A stretch of DNA of 64,000 nucleotides from assembly GCF_006715005.1 (NCBI RefSeq), contig NZ_VFMJ01000001.1, positions 5,022,001 to 5,086,000 on the forward strand, given 5' to 3'. Shown here in pieces: positions 1 through 9,894 of the stretch. The position numbers were made by a program, and so were the translations under genes. The notes under the pieces are model-generated. The model saw nothing but the letters and a program-made list of their open reading frames with translations, did no database searches and was not told the DNA's origin. The DNA is from Serratia marcescens. Lineage in GTDB: Bacteria > Pseudomonadota > Gammaproteobacteria > Enterobacterales > Enterobacteriaceae. The stretch's first letter is position 1, and every line of letters begins with the position of its first letter.

Positions 1-56
1 CCGTGGTGCTGCTCGTCACCTGGCTGGCGAACCTGCTGAATAAAAACAAGGGTTAA
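1..56 (+). CDS. ABC transporter permease, C-terminal end only (partial)
   Basis: An open frame enters the window and stops at TAA 54-56. The last residues read VVLLVTWLANLLNKNKG, a hydrophobic segment followed by a short basic tail, as at the end of an inner-membrane permease. The ATPase gene starts 4 bases later, so the two are surely one operon. The family cannot be told from so little sequence. Confidence 0.6.
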   Translation, partial: VVLLVTWLANLLNKNKG

Positions 57-60
57 CCCG

Positions 61-1053
61 ATGGCTTATCTCAACGTCACCCGTCTGAACAAACACTATG
101 GCCAGACCCAGGTGTTTCAGGATATCGATTTCACCGCCGAAGAAGGGGAGTTCGTCACTCTGCTGGGGCCGAGCGGCTGCGGCAAATCGACGCTGCTGCG
201 CTGCCTGGCCGGCCTGACCCCGGTCGACAGCGGGCACATTTTATTGCAGGGCCAGGATCTGGTGCCGCTGGCGCCGCAAAAGCGCGGCATCGGCATGGTG
301 TTCCAAAGTTATGCGCTGTTCCCCAATATGACGGTGGAAGGCAACGTGGCCTTCGGCCTGAAAATGCAGAAGCTGGCGACCGGGCAGATCGGCCAGCGAG
401 TGCAGGAGGTGCTGGCGCTGGTGGAGCTGAGCGATCTGGCGAAGCGCTATCCGCATCAGCTGTCGGGCGGCCAGTGTCAGCGCGTGGCGCTGGCGCGATC
501 GCTGGTCACTCGCCCGCGTCTGCTGCTGCTCGACGAACCGCTGTCGGCGCTGGACGCGCGTATCCGCAAACATCTGCGCGAGCAGATCCGGCGCATTCAA
601 CGCGAGCTGAACCTGACGGCGATTTTCGTCACCCACGATCAGGAAGAGGCGTTGACCCTGTCGGATCGCATCGTGCTGATGAACAAGGGGCAGATCGTGC
701 AGAGCGGCGACGCGGAAACCTTGTATACCCAGCCGGCGGACGCTTTCGCCGCCGGATTTATCGGCAACTATAACCTGTTGCCCGCCGAACAGGCCGCCCA
801 ATTGACCGGGCGCAGCTATGCCGGCAAGGTGGCGATCCGCCCAGAGTCCATCGGCCTGTTACCGGCCGGGCAGGGGATTGGCGGGGTGATCCTGGGCCAC
901 AGTTTGCTCGGGAATGTGGTACGCTATCGGATTCAGGTTTGCGGTGTAGAATTGCTGGTTGACGTGCTCAACCGTTCGGTGGCCGACCTGCGGCCCGACG
1001 GCGCTGAAATTGGACTACACTTGGAACCTGTTGTATTGCGGGAAGTTGCATGA
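61..1053 (+). CDS. ABC importer ATP-binding protein (PotA/FbpC/MalK-like)
   Basis: This is the ATPase of a binding-protein-dependent importer, energising uptake at the cytoplasmic face of the inner membrane. Visible motifs are Walker [10 protein letters not shown] at residues 36-44, the signature LSGGQ at 134-138, Walker B LLLLDEP at 154-160 and the switch His in FVTHDQEEA near 192. About 90 C-terminal residues follow and look like a TOBE-type regulatory domain (AIRPESIGLL). The signature is followed by Cys (LSGGQCQRV), where Gln or Arg is usual. It begins 4 bases after the permease stop. The substrate (polyamine, iron, phosphonate or other) cannot be read from this subunit. An overlapping gene call on the opposite strand is a shadow. 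Confidence 0.9.
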   Translation: MAYLNVTRLNKHYGQTQVFQDIDFTAEEGEFVTLLGPSGCGKSTLLRCLAGLTPVDSGHILLQGQDLVPLAPQKRGIGMVFQSYALFPNMTVEGNVAFGLKMQKLATGQIGQRVQEVLALVELSDLAKRYPHQLSGGQCQRVALARSLVTRPRLLLLDEPLSALDARIRKHLREQIRRIQRELNLTAIFVTHDQEEALTLSDRIVLMNKGQIVQSGDAETLYTQPADAFAAGFIGNYNLLPAEQAAQLTGRSYAGKVAIRPESIGLLPAGQGIGGVILGHSLLGNVVRYRIQVCGVELLVDVLNRSVADLRPDGAEIGLHLEPVVLREVA

Positions 1054-1260
1054 CTTCGCAGCGCGGCGCCGGGGCCTTTCCGCCGCCGCATTAACCCTTC
1101 TCTTCTGCGGTCTGCCGCCCGCCCGCTGTCCTGCCAGACCCACGCCCGGCAGGCGGGACCGCGCGCTGTACCCGTCATCCTTTGGCTCGCCTCTCTGCGT
1201 CGCGTGACAAGCATCGGGTATCAGCCTCCTTTGGCCGGGCGTTAATGGAGCGTATCTTCC

Positions 1261-2910
1261 GTGCTGACCCTTCTTCACCTGCTTTCCTCCGTGGCGCTGT
1301 TGGTGTGGGGCACCCACATCGTGCGCACCGGGATCATGCGGGTTTACGGCGCCAATCTGCGGCGCGTATTGAGCGACAGCGTTGAGAAAAAACCGCTGGC
1401 GTTCGTTTCCGGCATCGGCGTGACCGCGCTGGTGCAAAGCAGCAACGCCACGGCGCTGCTGGTGACCTCTTTCGTCGCGCAGGGGCTGGTGGGGCTGGCG
1501 CCTGCGCTGGTGATCATGCTCGGCGCCGACGTCGGCACCGCGCTGATGGCGCGCGTGCTGACCTTCGATCTTTCCTGGCTGTCGCCGTTGCTGATCCTGG
1601 TCGGCGTCTTCCTGTTCCTCAGCCGCAAGCAGATGCGGATCGGCCAGATCGGGCGCGTCCTGATCGGCCTTGGGCTGATCGTGCTGGCGTTGGAGCTGAT
1701 CGTGGCTGCCGCCACGCCGATCACCCAGGCGGCCGGGGTCAAAGTGCTGTTCTCGTCGCTGACCGGCGACGTGATGCTGGACGCCCTGACCGGCGCGCTG
1801 TTCGCCATCGTCAGCTATTCCAGCCTGGCGGCGGTGTTGCTGACCGCCACCCTGACCGCGTCCGGCGTGATTTCGCTGAAGGTGGCGCTCTGCCTGGTGA
1901 TCGGCGCCAACCTCGGCAGTGGCCTGCTGGCGATGATCAACGCCAGCGGGCAGAACGCCGCCGGGCGGCGCGTGGCGCTCGGCAGCCTGCTGTTCAAACT
2001 GGTGGGCTGCATCCTGGTATTGCCGTTCGTCGCCTATCTGGCGGATGTGATGGCTCAGTTGCCTGGCGGCAGCGAAGAACTGGTGATCTATTTCCACGTG
2101 TTCTACAACCTGATCCGTTGTCTGGTGATGATCCCGCTGGCCGGGCCGATGGCGACGCTGTGCGAACGGTTGATTGTCGACGTGGCAGCCGACGATCCGC
2201 GCATGCGGCCGCGCCATCTGGACGCCAGCGCGCTGGACACGCCGACGCTGGCGTTGGCCAACGCGGCGCGCGAAACGTTGCGCATGGGCGACGTGGTGGA
2301 ACACATGATGATCCTGCAGCGCGAAGTGCTGCACGGCAAGCAAGGGGTGGATAAAGAGGTGCGGCGTCTGGACGATGACGTCGACGTGTTGTACACCGCC
2401 ATCAAGCTCTATCTGGCGCAGATCCAGAAGGAAGATCTGGGCGAGGAGGACTCGCGCCGCTGGGCGGAAATCATCGAAATGGCGCTCAACCTGGAACAGG
2501 CGGGCGACATCATCGAACGCATGGCCGGCGACGTGGGCGCCAAGTCGCACGCCGCGCGCCGGGCCTTCTCGACGGAAGGGCTGGCGGAGCTGGACGGGCT
2601 GCACGAACGGCTGATCGGCAACCTGCGCCTGGGGCTGTCGGTGTTTCTGTCCGGCGACGTCACCAGCGCCAAGCGCCTGCGCCGTTCCAAGCACCGCTTC
2701 CGCATTCTGGATCGCCGCTACGCGCACGCGCACGTCGATCGTTTGCATCAGCAAAACGTGCAGAGCATCGAGACCAGTTCGTTGCATTTGGGATTGTTGG
2801 GGGATATGAAGCGCCTGAACTCGCTGTTCTGCGCCGTGGCCTACAACGTGTTGGATCAGGATGCCAAGGACGACGATCGCGACTGGGAAGACACCCCGAG
2901 TACGCTGTAA
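1261..2910 (+). CDS. yjbB: Na+/phosphate cotransporter family protein YjbB
   Basis: 549 residues, aligning from memory along its whole length with E. coli YjbB, which exports phosphate. The N-terminal half is a Na/Pi-cotransporter domain with the QSSNAT motif at residues 59-64 and a second inverted copy near SYSSLAAVLL (about 185). The C-terminal 200 residues are helical and PhoU-like (DALNxEQAGDIIERM-type repeats). The start is GTG at 1261, chosen because the product then begins MLTLLHLLS like the E. coli protein. The gene stands alone before a strong bidirectional terminator. In E. coli it lies near lysC too; here the shl operon separates them. Confidence 0.93.
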   Translation: MLTLLHLLSSVALLVWGTHIVRTGIMRVYGANLRRVLSDSVEKKPLAFVSGIGVTALVQSSNATALLVTSFVAQGLVGLAPALVIMLGADVGTALMARVLTFDLSWLSPLLILVGVFLFLSRKQMRIGQIGRVLIGLGLIVLALELIVAAATPITQAAGVKVLFSSLTGDVMLDALTGALFAIVSYSSLAAVLLTATLTASGVISLKVALCLVIGANLGSGLLAMINASGQNAAGRRVALGSLLFKLVGCILVLPFVAYLADVMAQLPGGSEELVIYFHVFYNLIRCLVMIPLAGPMATLCERLIVDVAADDPRMRPRHLDASALDTPTLALANAARETLRMGDVVEHMMILQREVLHGKQGVDKEVRRLDDDVDVLYTAIKLYLAQIQKEDLGEEDSRRWAEIIEMALNLEQAGDIIERMAGDVGAKSHAARRAFSTEGLAELDGLHERLIGNLRLGLSVFLSGDVTSAKRLRRSKHRFRILDRRYAHAHVDRLHQQNVQSIETSSLHLGLLGDMKRLNSLFCAVAYNVLDQDAKDDDRDWEDTPSTL

Positions 2911-2913
2911 AAA

Positions 2914-2943
2914 AAATGCCCCCGGTTTTAACCGGGGGCATTG
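2914..2943. terminator. Bidirectional terminator between yjbB and shlA
   Basis: The inverted repeat TGCCCCCGG-TTTTAA-CCGGGGGCA lies at about 2918-2940, just after the yjbB stop. A run of A on its left side gives a U tract when read from the shlA side. It can serve both converging genes. Confidence 0.85.
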
Positions 2944-2958
2944 CGTAAGGGAGGCGCG

Positions 2959-5900
2959 TTATTTGCCGCTGAACACGCCGGCTTTGGCATCCGCCTGTTT
3001 CGTTGAGGCATGGCCGCTGACGAACGGCACGTTGCCGTCAACGCCCTGTTTCGCCGCACCGGCGGCCAAGCCGCCTACCGTGGCCGCTGCATCGACGCGG
3101 CCGCCGCCCTGATAGCGTTGGCCACTGACGTCCTGCTGGCTGACCTGGCTGCCGCCCAGCTCCACCTTGCCTTGCTGGCTGCGGATCTCGCCGCCGGTCA
3201 GTTGGGTTTGGCCGCCGACCTGCAGCGCCACGTCGTGCTTACCGGCAATCGCCGATTGCTCGCCGACCGCGTTGTTGTTCACCACGTCGGCATTGACCTT
3301 GAGCTGCCCCTGGCGACCCGCCGGCCCGGTGATGCTGTCTTTCACCGCGCCGCCGACGGTGCGTGCACCGCGATCCCACAGTGGCCCTTGCGGTTTTTCG
3401 CCGGCCGGCGTTGCCGGCAGCGTGACTTTGCCGTCGGCTTTGCTGAAGCTGACCGCGCCGGTGGTGTCCTGCTGCGGATCGAGGCGACGCGCCACGCTGT
3501 TGTACTTGTCGGTGGTGGCGTCGGCCACTTTGTTCACTCCGGCGTCCAGTTTCTCTTTCACCTTACCGGCGTAGCGCGGTGTGCCGACCTTCGACAGCTT
3601 GGAGGTGATGCTGCTGCCCGGATCGTTGCTGTGACTCAGACCGGCATCCACATCGACCTTCACCGCGTTCTCAACGTCTTTGCGGCTTTCAACGTGCAGA
3701 TTGCCGCCCACCTTGCCTTGTACGCTGTCGGCATCGACACGCGCGCCGGCGAGACGGGTGTCCTTACCGCTGTTGAGCGCCACGTCGCCTGCAGTGATGC
3801 CGGTGTTGGCGTGGATGGTTTTATCCTGCTGTTCCACGCCGACCTTCAGACCGGCGCCCAGCGTATGGGTGTCTTTGCCGGTGTTCGGATCGACCTTGCC
3901 GCCGGCGTCCTTGTTGAACGTTTGGCCGCCTTTGGCGTTGGCTTTGATGCCCAGGCTCCAGTTGTCCTTGTGCTGCTCGTTCTTGGCGGACTCCAGCAGG
4001 ATGCCGCCGTTTTTCGCCTCGAGCGCGGCGCTGCCGCCGCTGACCTTGGCGCCCTGCAGATGCAGCGCGTCATCGCCTTTGCCGTTGGCGGACAGGGTGA
4101 CTTTGCCGTCTGAGGCGATAGTGGCGCCCTGGCGCTCGGTCGCGGACTCATTCACCTTGGCGATGTCGAAGGCGCCGCCGACGGAGAGGTTGCCGCCGGT
4201 TTTTTCCTTGCTGTCGCTGCTGCCGGCACCCAGATCGATATTGCCGGACAGTTGGCTCTCCTTACGCGTTTGGGTCGATTCCGCCGCCTGCAGCGCGACC
4301 TTATTGCCCGCGCTCAGAGTGACGTCGCCCTGGCTCTTGACGTCGGTGCCCTGCAGCGTCAGATCGCGGCCCGCCTTCAGCTCAACGCCCTGTTGGCCGT
4401 TGACGTTGCTGACCTGTGCGGTGCTGCTGCTGCTTTCGCCGTTGTTGGTGCCGCCGCCGAAGCCGGCGCCGAAGTTTTTACTGTCGGCGGTGAAGCCGCC
4501 CTTCGCCGAGGCTTTGACGTTAAAGCCGCTGTGGTTCTCACTCTGTTTGTCGCTGGCCTGATCAAAGCGGATATCGCCGCCGGCGTCGACGGTGGTTTTA
4601 CCGCTGCCGCCGTTTAGCGCGGTACCCTGATAGACCGCGTCTTTTTTCACGTTGACGTTGATGCCGTTGGCCGCGTCGATCGAGCCGGTCACCGCCTGGC
4701 TGGCGCTGCTGTTGCTGCGCTGGGTGCCGCCTTCGCCCTTGGCGTCCACGGTCAGATCGCTGCCGGTGGAGGTGTAGACGCGTACGCCGGCGCTGCCGCG
4801 GGTATCGCGGTTCTGCTCTTCCTGTCGGTTTGTCGCAGCTTCGCTGCGGTGGCTGTCCGCCGTCAGCGTGACCGCGCCTTTGCTCGCCTGATATTGCGTG
4901 CCCTGATCGCGCACTTCGCCTTTGGCGTTGATGTCGATGCTGCCGGCTTTCACCGAGCTGACGACCGCCTGCGAGCTGCTGCTGCGTTTTTCGCTGCTGC
5001 CGCCCTGTGCGCCGATATCCAGGCCGACGTTAGGCGCGCCGATGCCGCCGATGTCGTTGATGACGCCGGTGGCATCCAGCTTGGCCGCCTTACCGACCGC
5101 GCGCTCGACCGGACGGGTCACTGCGCTGTAATCGACGTTGGCGCCGATGTTCACGCCGACGTCGGTTTTGGTGGTGGTGCTGCTGGCGGTGTCGGCAGCG
5201 GCCAAATGATCGACGCCGGCGGCGTTCTCTTGGTAGGCGCCGCCGACGCTGTGCTGCGCGCCTTGCTGGGTCAGCTTGTCACGGGCGTTGACAGTCAGGT
5301 TGCCTTTGACGTCGCTGCCGGAGGTGACCGCCTTGCTGCTCTGCGCCTGCGTTTTGCTGTTCTCGTAGCCGGCCTCCACGCCGCTGCCGAGCTTGTCGAT
5401 GCCGCCGGTATAGTAGAAACCGCCGCCGATCTTGGTCTGCTCGGTGTTCGAGGTGGTTTTGTCGTCGGCCGCCAGGAACGAGACCTTGTTGCCGCTGACG
5501 CTGGCGTCGCCTTTGTCGGCGACCAGTTTGGAGCCGCTGAAGGTCACGTCCTTATCCGCCTCGAGCTTCACGCTGCCGCCGCTGAGGGTTGCGCCGCGGT
5601 TCTCGGTGCGGGTGGTTTGCTCGCTGTCGCGGGTGTGCTCAATGCGCAAACCGGCACGGTATTGCTTGTCGCCGGCCTCTTTGGCATAGCCGTTGACGGT
5701 GAGCGCGGTCTTCTGCTCATCGATGTGTTGCTGCTGTTCGGCGGCCTTGACGTTGATGTTGCCGGTCTGCGACGTCACGCTCAGCTCGCCGCCGCTGGCA
5801 ACCTGGCTGCCGATGACGTCGGTATCCTTACGGCTGACCAGCTTCAGGTTGGTGTCGGACTTCAGCTCGCTGGCGGTGCTGCTCTGATAGCTGTTGTCGG

Positions 5901-7785
5901 CCTTGTGTGAGCTGCTGGTGATGTTGAACACGGTGCCGGTGCGCGCGTCGATTTTGTCCACGGTGGTGCTCAGTGCGTTGTCGATGCGCAGGCCGCCCTG
6001 CGTGGCGGTGACCTGGCCGCCTTCCTTGCCGCGCGCCTTGCTGCCGGTGATGGTGACGCCCTGCTGGCCGTTCAGGCGCAGCGTGCCGTCGCTGGTCAGT
6101 TCGGAAGCGTGGCTGACCTCGCGGCGATTGCTGTTGTTTTTGTTGTCGCCGCCGCCGATGCCGCCCCAGGAGGTTTTGTCATCGCGCACCGCTTTGGCGT
6201 TGGCGGTTTTCTGCACCCCGACCTGGATTTGGTTATCTGCGTCGATCGTCAGATCGCGCTGGGCGTGGACCTTGGCGCCCTGGGTAGAGACATTGCGGCC
6301 GGCTTTCAACGTCAGTTCGCCCTGGCTACGCAGTTCGCTGGCCTTCAGGCTTTCGCTTTCGTCGCTGCTGCTCCAGCTACCGGTGCGCAGGCTGGAAGTG
6401 TGATTGCGCTGGTAGCCGCGTTCGGTGGACTTATCCTTCTCCACCAGCCCGGCGAGGTGCACATCGCGCGCCGCTTTGACGCTCAGCGCCCGATCGGCGC
6501 TGACGTTGGCACCCAGCAGTTTCACATCTTCCTGGGTGCTGATGAGTTTGGCGTTGCCGCTGGCGGCGACGGTGCTGCCCGCCTGTTGTTGTTGCTCATG
6601 CTCGCGGGTGACGTCGTATTGCCAGGAATAGAACCAGCGGTCGTCGGTGTGACCCTGAGTCTGCTTCAACTGCTGACCGTCGAGCGTCAGCTTGCCGCCC
6701 TGGAGGGTGATGTCTTCGCCGCGAATATCGGTGGCGGTGAGGTGCGCGTGGTTATCCGCCACCAGACTGATGTTTTTGCCTTTCAGCTCGGTGCGGGTCA
6801 GCTTCTGGCTGCTGCTGCGATCGTTGACATAGATGCCGCCACGGTAGTTCTGGTAGTTGTCGCCGCCGTTGCGGTTGCTGCTGGCATCCTCAACGCGGCT
6901 TTCGCTGCGAATATCGTAGGCCTTCACCTTGAGCTCGTCGCCGGCGGCCAGCGTGCCGGCCAGCTTAACGCCGCTGCCCTGCGCGGTGTTGATGATGTTG
7001 ATGCGCCCGGCCTGCATGCTGCCGAGGTAGTAGCTGTCCAGCGCGGTCGTCGGTTGTTCGCTGGCCAGCACCTTGCCGTCGCGCGCCACGCGGTTAAGGC
7101 CGCTGATGGCGTTGATCGCCGCCGGCGTCACGCTGCCGTTGCGGTGGGTAAAGTCTTGTACGATCACGTCACCACGGCTGTCGATCTTCGGTGCGATCAG
7201 ATCCAGCACGCCGCTGGCGTTCAGTGTGCCGCTGAGGCTCAGGGTATTGCGGTTGCCCAGGGTGCTGTAGCCCTGCAGCAGGCCGTTCTCCACCAGCGGG
7301 TTGCCGACCACCAGCGAGGAGCGGCTGGTGTTGATGAACCCGCAGCCCTGGCAGCTGATGCCGTTCGGGTTGGCGAGCACGTAGTCGGCCGCCATGCCGA
7401 AGATCTCTTGCTGGCCGTGCAGCAGAGAAGGGTTACGGCCGATCACTTCGTTGAGGATCACGTTGGCTTCACGTCCGCCCAGATTGGGGTTGGCGCCCAG
7501 CTGGCCCGCCAGCTGCGACAGTCCCGCCTCGCGGGAGTTGTTCAGCACCGCGCCGGGCTGGTTGACGTTGAAGTCCTGATATTGGTTGTGCGACAGCCCG
7601 TTACCGTTCGGCGCGACGATGTCGACCACCTGGGCACCGGTCGCGGCGGTGGAAACGCCGGGGCCGTTGGCGCCATTGGCTGCCACAATCTCTCCGGCGT
7701 AGGCGCCGGCGGAAGCGGCGAGAATTATCGCCAGCGCGGCGGCCAGTTTGCCCGCTGCTGAAAGCCTGAAGTTATTATTTTTCAT
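2959..7785 (-). CDS. shlA: Haemolysin ShlA (two-partner secretion exoprotein)
   Basis: 1608 residues, the known length of S. marcescens ShlA, the pore-forming haemolysin and cytotoxin secreted and activated by ShlB. I recognise the sequence directly. A signal peptide (about 1-30, ending SAGAYAG) precedes the TPS secretion domain, with the conserved ANPNL and NPNGI motifs and a CxxC pair (SCQGCGF). The rest is long beta-helical repeat sequence rich in Gly, Ser, Asp and Lys. The start is at 7785 (MKNNNF), not the further upstream ATG at 7821: 1608 residues fits ShlA and the signal peptide then starts correctly. The gene is the second of shlB-shlA, 45 bases after shlB. Very long open frames on the other strand are codon-bias shadows. 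Confidence 0.97.
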   Translation of the reverse strand: MKNNNFRLSAAGKLAAALAIILAASAGAYAGEIVAANGANGPGVSTAATGAQVVDIVAPNGNGLSHNQYQDFNVNQPGAVLNNSREAGLSQLAGQLGANPNLGGREANVILNEVIGRNPSLLHGQQEIFGMAADYVLANPNGISCQGCGFINTSRSSLVVGNPLVENGLLQGYSTLGNRNTLSLSGTLNASGVLDLIAPKIDSRGDVIVQDFTHRNGSVTPAAINAISGLNRVARDGKVLASEQPTTALDSYYLGSMQAGRINIINTAQGSGVKLAGTLAAGDELKVKAYDIRSESRVEDASSNRNGGDNYQNYRGGIYVNDRSSSQKLTRTELKGKNISLVADNHAHLTATDIRGEDITLQGGKLTLDGQQLKQTQGHTDDRWFYSWQYDVTREHEQQQQAGSTVAASGNAKLISTQEDVKLLGANVSADRALSVKAARDVHLAGLVEKDKSTERGYQRNHTSSLRTGSWSSSDESESLKASELRSQGELTLKAGRNVSTQGAKVHAQRDLTIDADNQIQVGVQKTANAKAVRDDKTSWGGIGGGDNKNNSNRREVSHASELTSDGTLRLNGQQGVTITGSKARGKEGGQVTATQGGLRIDNALSTTVDKIDARTGTVFNITSSSHKADNSYQSSTASELKSDTNLKLVSRKDTDVIGSQVASGGELSVTSQTGNINVKAAEQQQHIDEQKTALTVNGYAKEAGDKQYRAGLRIEHTRDSEQTTRTENRGATLSGGSVKLEADKDVTFSGSKLVADKGDASVSGNKVSFLAADDKTTSNTEQTKIGGGFYYTGGIDKLGSGVEAGYENSKTQAQSSKAVTSGSDVKGNLTVNARDKLTQQGAQHSVGGAYQENAAGVDHLAAADTASSTTTKTDVGVNIGANVDYSAVTRPVERAVGKAAKLDATGVINDIGGIGAPNVGLDIGAQGGSSEKRSSSSQAVVSSVKAGSIDINAKGEVRDQGTQYQASKGAVTLTADSHRSEAATNRQEEQNRDTRGSAGVRVYTSTGSDLTVDAKGEGGTQRSNSSASQAVTGSIDAANGINVNVKKDAVYQGTALNGGSGKTTVDAGGDIRFDQASDKQSENHSGFNVKASAKGGFTADSKNFGAGFGGGTNNGESSSSTAQVSNVNGQQGVELKAGRDLTLQGTDVKSQGDVTLSAGNKVALQAAESTQTRKESQLSGNIDLGAGSSDSKEKTGGNLSVGGAFDIAKVNESATERQGATIASDGKVTLSANGKGDDALHLQGAKVSGGSAALEAKNGGILLESAKNEQHKDNWSLGIKANAKGGQTFNKDAGGKVDPNTGKDTHTLGAGLKVGVEQQDKTIHANTGITAGDVALNSGKDTRLAGARVDADSVQGKVGGNLHVESRKDVENAVKVDVDAGLSHSNDPGSSITSKLSKVGTPRYAGKVKEKLDAGVNKVADATTDKYNSVARRLDPQQDTTGAVSFSKADGKVTLPATPAGEKPQGPLWDRGARTVGGAVKDSITGPAGRQGQLKVNADVVNNNAVGEQSAIAGKHDVALQVGGQTQLTGGEIRSQQGKVELGGSQVSQQDVSGQRYQGGGRVDAAATVGGLAAGAAKQGVDGNVPFVSGHASTKQADAKAGVFSGK

Positions 7786-7830
7786 CCATGTATCTCCGTA
7801 TATTGCCGTGGGGTCCTGCAAAACTGCTGA

Positions 7831-9510
7831 TTAAAAGGTGTAAGAAAAGCGCGCCAGTACCTGAACGGGATCCTCGGGTGTGGCGTGGTCCGACAAAATC
7901 CAGCCGCGGCTGACCTCCAGATCGACCAACGCCTGCCGGTAGCGTAACGTGGCGCCGCTGCTCAGCCCGGCGCTGCTGCGCCAGCCCGAGTTGTCCTGGC
8001 GCGGCAGAATGCGGCCGACGTCGGCGCCGAGGCGCGGCGTCAGCGTGGTGGCGCCCAGATTGAAGCTGCGCGACAGCGTGTTCTGCAGATACCAGCCGTT
8101 GTCGCCGGACTGGGTGCTGCGGCTAAAGCCGCGTACGGCGCTGCGATCGGTAAGGCTCAGCCATTCCACGCCGGGCAGCGGGTCGCGGCTGTACTGGCCA
8201 TAGAACAGGTTATTGAGCTGATAGGTCGCATCGCCCAGGTGAAGGCGCTGGCTGAGGTTGGCGAACAGCTTGCCCTTGGTGAACTGGCTGTCGAGGTGCA
8301 CCGAGCTCGGGTGGCGATCGGCGCCCAGCCACGGCAGACCCTGTTCGACGCTGAGGTTGGCGCTGAACACCCCGTTGGGCAGAATCTGCAGGTGGCTGGC
8401 GCTCAGCTCGGCCAGGGTCAGCGTGGGGCTGCTGACCTCGAGGCGCACGCTTTCGAAGTAGTTGTCGATGCGCTTGTAGGTCAACTGGCCGCTCAGGCTG
8501 TCTATCTGATCGTGATCGCGATAAAACACATAGTCGCTGCGCAGCCCGTACTGTTGGGTCTGGCCGTGCAGTTTGACCACGTTGTGCGGCAGCTGCTGGT
8601 GGTTCTCATAGGACGAGAAGCTGGCGAACCCGCTGAAGGTGAACGCGCCGTACGGCAGCGAATAGAGCAGGGTATAGGCGCGATTATAGCGGTGGGCCGG
8701 GTTTTCCAGCGTGCTGTTGGCGTTCAGGCTGACGAAGTCCGACAGGCCGAACGGGCTGTCCAGCGTGGCGGTGGCGCGCGCCAGCCACTGGCCGGTGCTT
8801 TTTTGGCCGTAATTATCCGTGCCGGTGGTAATTAGCCAGGGCTTGGCATGCTGATTGCGCAAACGAATGACCGAACCGCCAACCTGGCGACCGGGCAGTA
8901 TATCCAGCTTGGTGGTATTCGATTGCAAACGGTTGGCCTGATCCAATCCTTGGTCGAGTTCGGTTAATTTCAACGGCTTGCCTTCCAGACCCGGAAATAA
9001 TAAACGGCTGTTGACCCAGCGATCGCCGCCTTCTATTTTCTCGATAAATCCTTCGGTGACGCTTAACCCCAATTCTCCCTGTGAATTAGGGCGAACAATT
9101 TGCACGCGCGCGGTGATATAGCCTTTTTGTACATACAGGCGCGTTAATTCACGGGTCAGGCGATTGATATCGTTGCTGCTGATGCACTGTTCCGGCAGCG
9201 CGCTCAGGGCGGATAAATCGCCCGGCGAGAGCAGGGTAACGCCCTGCAGATAAACGCCGGCGATCGGCAGGCACTGCGCGGACTGCGGCAGGGCGGGCGC
9301 GGCCGGTTCCGGCTCCGCCAGCAAGCGTTGCTGCTTCAGCTGCTGGTAGCGGCGTTGCTCAATCAACTGGTTGACTTCACGCGTGCTGTCTTGCAGCGCG
9401 CGGCGCGACTCCCCCATCGACATATCCCGCATCATGTGGGAATCCGGCAGGGTTTCGGCGGAAAGGGCCGTGCTGACCAACAGCGTCAAGGCGGTGATTT
9501 TTTTTATCAT
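7831..9510 (-). CDS. shlB: Haemolysin secretion/activation protein ShlB (TpsB)
   Basis: 559 residues. It is the outer-membrane TpsB transporter that exports ShlA from the periplasm and makes it haemolytic. It shows a short signal peptide (about 1-18), an N-terminal helix and linker rich in Gln and Arg, two POTRA domains (about 70-230, including the paired Cys in QCLPIAG and QCISSND) and a 16-stranded barrel ending in aromatic Phe (ARFSYTF). The barrel loop motif VRGF is seen in AVRGFSRS. It is first in the operon, so it is made in step with its cargo. Published work ties shlBA expression to iron starvation and to RssAB, Rcs and FlhDC regulation; I cannot assign those operators here. Confidence 0.96.
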   Translation of the reverse strand: MIKKITALTLLVSTALSAETLPDSHMMRDMSMGESRRALQDSTREVNQLIEQRRYQQLKQQRLLAEPEPAAPALPQSAQCLPIAGVYLQGVTLLSPGDLSALSALPEQCISSNDINRLTRELTRLYVQKGYITARVQIVRPNSQGELGLSVTEGFIEKIEGGDRWVNSRLLFPGLEGKPLKLTELDQGLDQANRLQSNTTKLDILPGRQVGGSVIRLRNQHAKPWLITTGTDNYGQKSTGQWLARATATLDSPFGLSDFVSLNANSTLENPAHRYNRAYTLLYSLPYGAFTFSGFASFSSYENHQQLPHNVVKLHGQTQQYGLRSDYVFYRDHDQIDSLSGQLTYKRIDNYFESVRLEVSSPTLTLAELSASHLQILPNGVFSANLSVEQGLPWLGADRHPSSVHLDSQFTKGKLFANLSQRLHLGDATYQLNNLFYGQYSRDPLPGVEWLSLTDRSAVRGFSRSTQSGDNGWYLQNTLSRSFNLGATTLTPRLGADVGRILPRQDNSGWRSSAGLSSGATLRYRQALVDLEVSRGWILSDHATPEDPVQVLARFSYTF

Positions 9511-9862
9511 TGTAATCCATTATGAGAGGCCGCCGGGGCAGCCAGCCCAATCCATGAGGTTAACCACGGGCGGCCGACGGCCGGCCCGAAATAATGAGCG
9601 ACATGCACATTGCGAGGTATCTTGATTTGCCGCAGCAAATAAGACGGTGGGTATATATCTAAATAATAATTAGGCTGCTTCTTTTATGGCGGGCAACCCT
9701 GGCGACTTAATTAATTAAAAAAAGTAGAACGTCTCTTTCTCTTGCCAACATTATCGGCATGGATAGGAAGAATCTGAATTTTTATTTTTCACGGATGATA
9801 GGGGATGAGAGGAATTATGACAATCCGACCAGTGGGAAATACGAAATTTCGCAGAGAAGAAC
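9511..9862. promoter_or_regulatory. AT-rich promoter region of shlBA
   Basis: About 350 bases without a gene lie between shlB and the symporter terminator. The part from 9640 to 9800 is clearly more AT-rich than its surroundings and is where the shlB promoter should lie. I looked for a Fur box and found no convincing 19-base match. No operator is assigned. Confidence 0.5.
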
Positions 9863-9884
9863 GGGACGCAATTGTTTGCGTCCC
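9863..9884 (-). terminator. Terminator after the symporter gene
   Basis: The inverted repeat GGGACGCA-ATTGTT-TGCGTCCC lies directly downstream of the minus-strand symporter stop at 9895. Read on that strand it is followed by a moderately U-rich tail (GTTCTTCTCT). Confidence 0.7.
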
Positions 9885-9894
9885 GACAGGCGGT

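Noticed and set aside
1015-2787. 590-codon open frame antisense to yjbB
   Set aside because: Shadow frame with Gln/His/Arg repeats; yjbB on the plus strand is a certain match.
6109-7761. 550-codon open frame antisense to shlA
   Set aside because: It has low-complexity Ala/Val/Leu/Asp composition produced by the GC-rich codon bias of shlA on the other strand; no ribosome site and no conserved pattern.
9511-9862. Fur box before shlB
   Set aside because: Iron control of shlBA is reported, but no stretch here matches the 19-base consensus well enough to annotate.
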